The notes beneath the pieces were generated by a model, which was not told where the DNA came from, searched no databases, and was given only the letters and a program-made list of their open reading frames with translations. The translations under genes and the position numbers were made by a program. This document shows positions 55,931 to 64,000 of a stretch of 64,000 bases of DNA, in pieces (position 1 is the stretch's first letter; every line of letters begins with the position of its first letter). The DNA is from Enchytraeus crypticus (lineage: Eukaryota > Annelida > Clitellata > Enchytraeida > Enchytraeidae): assembly GCA_905160935.1 (NCBI GenBank), contig CAJHZI010000478.1, positions 3,133,001 through 3,197,000 of the forward strand, given 5' to 3'.

Positions 55931-56822
55931 GTAAGTACTCACTGTTGTGTTTGATAAATAATGAAGCACTGTCGTACAAATGTATTGTTAAGTATTATTA
56001 TTATTATTATTATTATTTTATTATTTCTTTTAATTGCCCTGGGCTGTATAAGGCCCTGGGCTAAAATATAAAATAAAAAAAGACTTTATTTAATTAATAG
56101 AAAGATGAAAAAATATTTATTATTATTATTATTATTTATTATTTATTATTTTTTATTATTATATTTATTATATTTATTATTATCATTATTATTTTTATTA
56201 CGATATAGACCTATAAATATTATATTTTTATTACATTATATTTTATATATAACATTAATATTAATAATAATTTTTAATTTATGTAAGGTGTTAATTTGTC
56301 ATTAAAGAACGATAACTAAATGCACTGTGGTACAAAGAAAGAAAATTAATTACATGTAGTTAAAAATGTTAAATTAATTATGAATGACTGTTACATAATA
56401 TTGATAATAAATTAACAATGACAATTAATTAAGAATGGTAATTATTGTTTAGAATTTAATGACAACTGTATAAGCAATTACACGAATGATTTTTTAAAAT
56501 TTGGACTCTATACTACTAACATATTTAACAATTAATTTAAATTTTGACAATTATTAAAACACAACAATGGCCGGTTTCTTAGCAGCAGTCTGTATCGTTA
56601 GATAAAAATTGCTTAAATTAGTTGCCTGTGATAATGATTATTAAACAGTTCAAAAAGTCATATTTTATGTTATGAAATAACTGGAGAAAACGTCAAAAAA
56701 GTCTTTAATTGAACTTCTTCTGTTTAAAATATTTTGAATGAATTAACCAAAATTAAGTAAAAAATATATGATGTATTAATGTATACGATTCTATGTATTT
56801 GCGTTCCGGCATGATATGTTTT
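55931..56822 (+). other. Start of the Vein-like intron
   Basis: Donor GTAAGT is followed by AT-rich DNA with TTATTA arrays at about 55993-56025 and 56115-56200. The poly-Leu and poly-Tyr ORFs there are artefacts. No Ig or EGF exon was recognised from here to the window end. Confidence 0.5.
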
Positions 56823-56925
56823 TATTTTCAGACGTTCATTTTCTTATGCAGCACCCAGAATCTTGAACTCTTTGCCTATTTATCTTCACTCTTGTTCTTC
56901 TCTTTCAAATTTTTTTAGTGAACTG
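56823..56925 (+). mobile_element. LINE-ATT ORF2 C-terminal fragment
   Basis: GACGTTCATTTTCTTATGC, AGCACCCAGAATC, TTGAACTCTTTGCC translates to SFSYAAPRILNSLPIYLHS, the same motif as at 3340-3460. Confidence 0.65.
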
Positions 56926-57049
56926 ACGGATTTTAGCTAAAAGCTTATGTTTTTAACGTTAGTTCAATACATGCTATTAAAATAATTGCTATTTAAAAGT
57001 CCGTGTAGTTAATACTGAAGATATAGTACATAGTAACAACGTAAATTAA

Positions 57050-57370
57050 TTTACTGCAACATTGCAAACTAAGATTTATGGCAACTGAAGAACACTGCAG
57101 TACTTTGCATTACATGGTTACATTATAGCTGATGATGCATTACATTGAAATATTGTAACTGAAGATATACATAAATTATAACAAAGATATATAATATAAT
57201 AGCATTGTAACATTGTAACTATAGATGTGTTACATTGTAACATTGTAACTATAGATGTATTACAATGTAACTAAAGATGTATTACATTATAACATTGTAA
57301 GTAAAGATGAAATACATTTCAATTAAGATGTAATATATTGTAACAGGGTAATTACAGATGCAATACATTT
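57050..57370. repeat. Degenerate satellite rich in ACATTGTAAC
   Basis: Irregular units of about 30-45 bp built from GTAACTATAGATGTATTACA and ACATTGTAAC, most regular at 57210-57300. Confidence 0.8.
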
Positions 57371-57666
57371 ACAGAGTCATATAGGAGGATAAGACTAATT
57401 ATTTCATGTATCCCAGTGCGCAGTGCTCCCACTAGGCTCTGACTGTCCAAAGGGCCTCCCGAGTGAACCTGTAGCGTTTAACTTGGTTAATGTTTAATTA
57501 ACGACTTCCAGCCAAGCCCATCGCGCCTTCCACCTGGGAAGGAGTGCACATTTTTATCAACATTCCAAGCGTGCACTCTCATGCCTCCACTCGCCTATAT
57601 CCTCGTTACACACAGGTCACTGAATCAGGTTATTCGAATGCTATGCTTTAGGTTTCCAGATTATAT
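57371..57666. other. GC-richer noncoding stretch
   Basis: About 57410-57620 has higher GC (AGGGCCTCCCGAGTGAACC, CGCGCCTTCCACCTGGGAAG) but no open frame or RNA structure I can identify. Confidence 0.3.
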
Positions 57667-57799
57667 TGGCGGGAGCAAGTGGCGATGTCGGTAAGATATT
57701 CGACCGCGGATCAGTATGTACATGGTTCAAAGTCTGGGCTGGCCCGTCACTGACATCTGTTTCGAGCGAGGAAGCTGACGCTAACCTTAGCTGTTTTAG
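57667..57799 (+). mobile_element. SINE-T copy
   Basis: GAGCAAGTGGCGATGTCGG, TAAGATATTCGACCGCGG, ATCAGTATGTACATGGTTC, GCCCGTCACTGACATC, GAGGAAGCTGACGCTAACC, TTAGCTGTTTTAG. It lies in the intron of the Vein-like gene. Confidence 0.8.
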
Positions 57800-60280
57800 A
57801 ATTGGATCAGGTCAGATTCAAAGAAGGTTTAGAGTGTAGCGTTTATCACGACTAAAGCTTAATTAACTACTTCTCAGCCCGCTCGGTACTGCTGTGGCTT
57901 GTATGAAACGATTAACAATACATCAATTACGATTAGTAGTAAAATGAAATTAAAATTAAAACTAGTGCATCTAATTCAATGACTAATTTACCGAAACACA
58001 CGTGCACATGCCGATCGCTCGAGCATTGCCTTTTCAACTGAAGAAAGCGACTGTTGATACTGTGGCCTGGTATTCCAAATTTTCCACCTGTATCCCTGAG
58101 ACTTATTTCCCTGCACGACACATGTTAGTCTGAAAAACAAACTAATATTTCAACTCTTACAAATGAATCTTATTTCATTGCTTTACAAGAAGAATTTGCT
58201 TTTTTAGTAGAAAGCGACGCCTTTAGCACAATTTATGCTCTTATCGGCATAGCTCTGATTTTATAGGCGGAGCGGACTGTATTGGGTCAACCCGCTCCTG
58301 GATTCTTTTGTATGATTATGTCGTTGAGATGTGTTTCAACTTATTTTTGTGTAGGCTATCTTTTTGTGTCTGGCTATCATTTTCCGATGATACATTATCG
58401 ACTTATCCTCGAATGGTGTAACGCTCGGCTCAATTGTTAATCATGGATAGTATTTAGTTTACTGATAACCATTATGGCATTAGCTGACATAGAGAAACCG
58501 ATACCCAGCCGAGCCAAACGGCCCTCTACCTACAACTATAACTTTCAGTAGCCAGACGTTTGGGTCACCAGGTTTCGGTTATAATTATAGTCAAATTGAA
58601 CTTGCATCAGAATAATGCAAAATATCTCAGTCTTCTAAAGCAGTCACTCGCCATGATGAATGTATCAAACAATTATTCGACTCAAGAGAAAAAGAATGAA
58701 CTGTTGCATATCCGAAAATGTGTTCTTCAATTCACTTTATAAGGAATTGAACCATGGTTAACGTTTGAGACTTAGTGAATTGGTGATTTTATAACAATAT
58801 TCTGAGAGCTTAATTGTCGAAATTGTGAGTATTATTAAACTAGCTCAGATTCTCTGAGAGACTTCAAGGCGACAAGAGATTTGTTATAATTTATCCCAAA
58901 GTTCTTAAACACATCAAGGCCTTTGCTCTCTAGTCAGCAGCCTTCTGAAGCTGTAGAGTGTACAAAGGTCATTGACGGGGCCCTGCACAATAGCTTCCGC
59001 AAAAAACGTCGAAGCATTAGACGGAAAAAAACGCCAATACGTCAGCATTGACACAAAAGGGGTCACTGATTTTTGCGCATCTACAAATATTTTTAAATCG
59101 TTAAATACTAAAAACATTACTAAAAACATTCCAAATTAACTTCTGAAAGCTTCTTGAAAAGTGTTATGGATGGGAACTAGAGAATGTAATTGTCCATGCT
59201 TAAAATACTGTTTTAAATTTACTGAAGTATCTACATGTTAGTTGGTTGCCTCTTTCGCGAGCAGGCTGTTAGAATTAGCCTATATTTTCAAGTAATTCGC
59301 CTTGTTTGCAAGATTTTAGTAATATCAGCTTCACTCAAATTTTGTGTTCGAAATGACACAGCGAAACTGCGTTGACTTTGTCTAACGGTCTAACCGATTG
59401 AAATTGATACGTCTGGTATTTCTAGAGCTGTTAGCATTTAATGAGGCATTCTCCTACACTTATTATTTGCCTTTGGATACCATGTAATCAGTTCCGGAAT
59501 ATAATAATAGTCCATGAATGCAATCACATTGCACCAACTGATCCGTAGTCAATGCATAGTTCATCTTAAAAGTGCTACAGCGCGAAATAATAAAAGCTAC
59601 AAAATATGAGAGAACTTGAAGATTTTCCGCATTATGGAACCTCTCCTCTTTAATGGCAATAGAAGAACATGCAGTAACTACTAATTTAATACTAGTGCAA
59701 CTTATTAATGTTATACTTGGGAGTGGTGCTTAATCTGCCTAATGCGAAAAGATTGTGATGCTGCTATTGTCTAATAATTGGATATGTTAGTAGCCTTCTT
59801 AAATATACTTTTCGATTTGCAATCTTAGTGGAAGGTATAAATACCAAAAATGGAATTTTTAAAGAATGAGAATTCTCTCTCTTTAGGCTAGCTGCTTGTT
59901 CAACTCTCTTTTTGCCTATCTGTATGAGTAGTTTATTAGATTTTCGTCACCTTTAGGTTAAAATTTGAGCGAAATGCCGAAATAAAAGTTGTTTACACCG
60001 GAAGTCTGGTGAAAGACTGGGACTCTATCAATATGTTTACTACAGAGCGTCTACGTTGTCAGTCATATTACAACTTCACGATTTGCATAGAGATCCGGCT
60101 CTATTTCGATATCATAACCTCTTCGATCTGTGCAAGTCCGTTCCCGCTACTTGAATGAAGTTTTCTGTCATTTTGTACGTTTGGAACGTTTATTATAGTA
60201 TTATACTTGTAGATTGAAGAAGAATTTTAGTACAATTCACTTAATATTTAGTTTCAGGGTACTCTCCATTAATATAATGT
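57800..60280. other. No gene seen
   Basis: Probably intronic. ORFs of 60-71 residues at 57933-58121, 58560-58742 and 58914-59129 have no motif or splice support. Confidence 0.35.
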
Positions 60281-60282
60281 TT

Positions 60283-60345
60283 TAATAATAATAATAAAGG
60301 TTAAGCGTCAGTTTCCTCATACAAGGATGATGTTAGGGACGTCGG
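60283..60345 (-). mobile_element. LINE-ATT 3' terminus fragment
   Basis: AATAATAATAATAAAGG, TTAAGCGTCAGTTTCCTC, ATACAAGGATGATG, TTAGGGACGTC. Confidence 0.7.
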
Positions 60346-60422
60346 ACATCGTTATGGACTGCAGGGCTTAACATCATCGTGGATTGCAGTCGATGTTGTC
60401 GTGGACTGCAAATCCACGGAAT
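60346..60422. repeat. Short imperfect repeat of about 30 bp, three copies
   Basis: CATCGTTATGGACTGCAGGG, CATCGTGGATTGCAGTCG, TGTCGTGGACTGCAAATCC. Confidence 0.6.
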
Positions 60423-63400
60423 GATTATCTTTATTATCTTACCATTATCTTTATATAGCTTATTATTTTCCTCACAGTTCACCATACTTCACATTTAATT
60501 TATATTTTTTCATGTTGCATTTTGATTGTTTTTGCATGTTTTCAATGTGAACTCTACAGGGTTGAATGACTCTTTTGGTATTCTTGATAAATTGCATTGA
60601 TTAAATTGAATTGAATCTGTTTGAACACCCAAAAAATTAGGTACTTTAATGTATCTTGACGTGTATTGACTAATATTCGACATCAATGTGAATTCTTGAA
60701 AAACTGAATAATTTTAAATGTTCTAATGGTGCAATTTAGTCTTCAGGCTCTCTGATGTTCCTTCAGCGTAGTTGAAATCTTAAGTTTTATCAGCGAATTC
60801 ATTATTTAAGTTTTTATTTCATTGTACTCACTAAAACACAATTCGTTTTTCTAAAGAACGCTTGAACCAAGCAACTGTGATTTATCATTATGTATAGTAA
60901 AAAGAATTTTCTAGAATACTTTATCTCTGCTTGAGCCTTATTGCAGTTTCTTTAGTGACTTAAATTCCTTAATGGAGATTATTTCTACTCTCTTTAAGTA
61001 ATGTAGAATCCAATTACTGATAACTGTTCAATTTTTAAGGTCAAAAGTCTATTTAAAACAACAATAAACGCTATGTTATCCTTCGACGTCAAATTCTAAA
61101 TCACTTCGGCAACTATTTTGCTGCGAGATTGTGTAACATTTAGTATTTCGCTGCTGAACCCACGTCAGTAGTTCTAATGTGTGTAAATTTAGCAAATGGC
61201 CCAATACTATAAGAAACTACACAGGTGGTTATCGGGTGTCTGATACTTCTGCACTAATTTATCATCTTCTCCCCCCGTGTATATCGCATGAATCCTGGAT
61301 TTTATATTTACTGGAGCCGACATCGCGTGTTCCTCATTAGGACCGATACCTGGGATAGTTAAGCTTATCAAAAACTGGCTACTTTTATTTGTGTCTGTCC
61401 ATGGACACTTTTATATATAGCATCATGATAATTATCTAGAAGTCTATGGTCTGTCGCAATTGTTCAACTATCATGGATGTTGAAGACCGTTTGTAAATAA
61501 TTATTCCGCATAAATAAACTGGCCTTTTAAATTGATGATTAAGAATTTGTATGCTTGCAAAGGCTGTTTCAAAAATTAAGTTTTTACTAATTTACGAAAT
61601 AAGGTATTATCAATTTAGCACCACTGATGCTTTAAACATAGAAAACGCTTTATAGAGTAATTGGGCCTACTTTGATTCGTTTAGAAGTTACTGATCGTAT
61701 TGTCATAGAATCATTATATCCGATCTATATGATTTTGCAAGTTATGCAAAATTATTGCTGATTCTTGCTACAGAATTTTCTGAACTATCGGTATTGCCGT
61801 TGTTGCATTATCATGTTGTAAATGATAATGCATAGAAAATGTTTGAATAATTATTATAGGCTGTTAGATTTTAGTTATAGAAACAATCGCGAAGTGGAGT
61901 ATTATATTTGACGAATTTTTCAGTTTACCCCATATCCATAACTTTATGTAGATATGCTTGTATATAAATTGCAAAGATTTTGTTGACTGATATTAGATGT
62001 GAGATATTTATGATACATCCAAGTGTGACCTGATGTTAAACGGTTAACTTTACTCTGCAATTGTTGTCAAATTGAGAAATTCCTATGAGCTCAAATGTAG
62101 GATTTTGTAAAAGTTATTCTACATTTTCGGGCTAATTCAAGCCAGGTGAAGACAGTAGATAACGCATTACGTTTTAACTTAATCTCCTCTCTCATAGTAT
62201 ACCTAGATATGGCGGAAAAAGTCATTCCATCAATATGAAATCATTTTTAGCATTAATGGAATTTAGAACGCCGATATTTAAGATATAACAACGTTTGCGT
62301 TGTTCGGAGGAAACGAGCGTTGAATGTTTGGAAGTACTGACACCTCGTGATACAAAACTCTTCGCATGCCGCCTTTTTATTTCTTTTTCATGGTTGAATT
62401 TCCTCTTTATTGGCATAATATTTTCAACCTAGAAAATGTGGGAGAATAAGTCAAACGTCATAGATGTATCAAGTATTGTACAACTATGACGTATGACTTA
62501 ATCTTCTTCTTATTATTATTCTAATTCTTATTCTTGTTTTTATTCTTATTCCTATTCTAATTCTTAGTCTTGTTCATATTGTTCAAAGCTCTTATTTCCA
62601 TTTCCTAAACTACTTCTGCTGAATTTCTGAAAACTCTTTACTGGCTAGTTTATGCAATTTACGCAGCGGCTGGTTCTAAATACATACGAGGCAGCCGCTA
62701 TATTCTTACTGTTATGGATTATTTTGTAATAACTTCAACGTACAATATTTAATTATCCAGTTGTGTCCGTAAAGCCGTTCATTTAGCATTAGATCGTGGT
62801 CTTTCGTCCCTGTGAAGCCCCATTGATCCTAGTAATCTTCTGGGTCCAATTAATCTATTAAATGGTTTGTGATTGCGAGGTTGCTAGTCGATTCTGTGAA
62901 GCGATTGGATGGCTAATATTTCGCAGTACTACAACTTGTTCGCGTTCATGGTTTCACTTCGGCTCGTGAATTGCATTTTGCTGATTAATTTGGTTATATC
63001 ATAGAGTAGTTTTGGTTATATCTTGGATCCGAGAAACTTGTGAATAGATTCGCCGTAGGCTGCACCTGAAATTTGGTAGGTGATTAAGTCAATTGACTGG
63101 GTTTTCAATAATAAACATATGTAGTAATATTTCGTGATTTGAAGATAAACTACTTTGTAAATTTATTTTATTTAAATTTGTAGATTAAAAATTAAAACCG
63201 TTCTTAGTTCCTACTTTCATAGACTAAAAAACAAAAACCACTCTAATGTTCTTTTACTGAATAGCTTGTCACCTATTTCGCTACATGAGCGAATGTTTCG
63301 AGTTTTGGGTTGAATGTGAATGTTTTGCAATTTGAATATATTATGACTACTATTGTGATAGTATTATAGTTATATGATGAACACGATGTTAAACTGGTGT

Positions 63401-63440
63401 ATTGGTTAGCCTAGTTGGCCTACAGTAATGTTGCTATAGG
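60423..63440. other. No gene seen
   Basis: AT-rich, probably intronic. Contains an 11-bp perfect hairpin at 61804-61832 and an (ATTCTT)-type run at 62505-62575. Confidence 0.4.
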
Positions 63441-63446
63441 CTACTA

Positions 63447-63494
63447 CAGCTGCTGCTGCGAGTTGCTGTTGCTACAGCTGCGGCCGCACAGCTG
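63447..63494. promoter_or_regulatory. Three CAGCTG E-boxes within 48 bp
   Basis: CAGCTG at 63447-63452, 63475-63480 and 63489-63494, around a GCGGCCGC site in otherwise AT-rich DNA. CAGCTG is a class of bHLH binding site. Lying in the putative Vein-like intron, this could be an enhancer; the call is motif-based only. Confidence 0.3.
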
Positions 63495-63905
63495 CATAAA
63501 TAACAGATATATTCAAGTCTTGAAAGGCCAATGAAGATGAAGAGTGTTTATCTTCTTTCGATCGATGCAATAAAATGCATATATGATTTCTGCGGAGGTT
63601 TTCTTGCGAAAAGGGCAACCGCTTAGGGCTAATCAGATAGTCGATAGGGCAAAAGGTCCATTAAACATCGGTGTTATGTTTCCTGCTGCGAATAGACATG
63701 TATAGGTCCTAGAGTATGGTTACTCTAACAGAATTCTATTATCGGTCTATAATTAATAAAAGTTAATATATAGTAAAGTCTAGATAGTAAGGCTTTACCG
63801 CATAAACACTAACTATGAAAAATGTGCGCGTTAGTTATTAAAAGTAATTATGAAAAGTGAAAGTAAAAACGTCACAACAAAGTACCCACTCCAGATCAGT
63901 TTTCT

Positions 63906-63977
63906 CTGAATAGATATCTATTCAGATAAATCTGCAATTTAACACTAACACAGTATCTATTCAGATAAATCTGCAAT
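63906..63977. repeat. 20-bp palindrome overlapping a 24-bp direct repeat
   Basis: CTGAATAGATATCTATTCAG is a perfect palindrome at 63906-63925. The block at 63915-63938 (TATCTATTCAGATAAATCTG and CAAT) recurs exactly at 63954-63977. Confidence 0.95.
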
Positions 63978-64000
63978 AACTCGAACAATATTGTGTAACG

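Noticed and set aside
58914..59129. 71-residue minus-strand ORF as an exon
   Set aside because: No recognised domain, no convincing splice sites, length within chance.

Overview
The window is AT-rich, intron-rich nuclear DNA from an animal, most probably a protostome and perhaps an arthropod. The reasons are an FMRFamide-receptor-type GPCR split by a 6.5-kb intron, the terminal exon of an S1 serine protease, a first exon resembling the arthropod EGFR ligand Vein, and a dense load of LINEs, SINEs, microsatellites and minisatellites. There are no operons, bacterial-type genes or CRISPR arrays. I cannot name the species from sequence alone.

Layout. 604-771 (+): last coding exon of a serine protease whose other exons lie to the left of the window. 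4505-12528 (-): a two-coding-exon class A GPCR of about 498 residues; its intron (5486-11991) holds several LINE/SINE copies, (TA)n arrays, a fragment resembling 7SL RNA and a small cysteine-rich ORF on the same strand. 12.5-47 kb: no confident gene; LINE fragments, about a dozen copies of a tRNA-derived SINE, a 5S-rRNA-derived SINE and many tandem repeats. 47059-47399 (+): a possible terminal coding exon of unknown function with an AATAAA downstream. 55423-55930 (+): signal-peptide exon of a Vein/neuregulin-like secreted protein; its later exons (Ig and EGF, if the family assignment is right) are not seen before 64000.

The most interesting feature is the repeat landscape. Three LINE families can be told apart by their 3' ends: one ends in a short hairpin plus (GA)n, one in (ATT)n, one in (GAT)n. 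For each there is at least one non-autonomous SINE in the same window sharing the LINE's 3' end, as expected if SINEs borrow the LINE reverse transcriptase. The SINE or pseudogene heads appear to come from all three classic Pol III RNA types: tRNA, 5S rRNA and, in one fragment, 7SL RNA. Many (GA)n, (ATT)n and (GAT)n microsatellites here are explained as LINE/SINE tails.

All calls are by eye from translation, splice-site inspection and comparison of copies within the window; no database search was possible.
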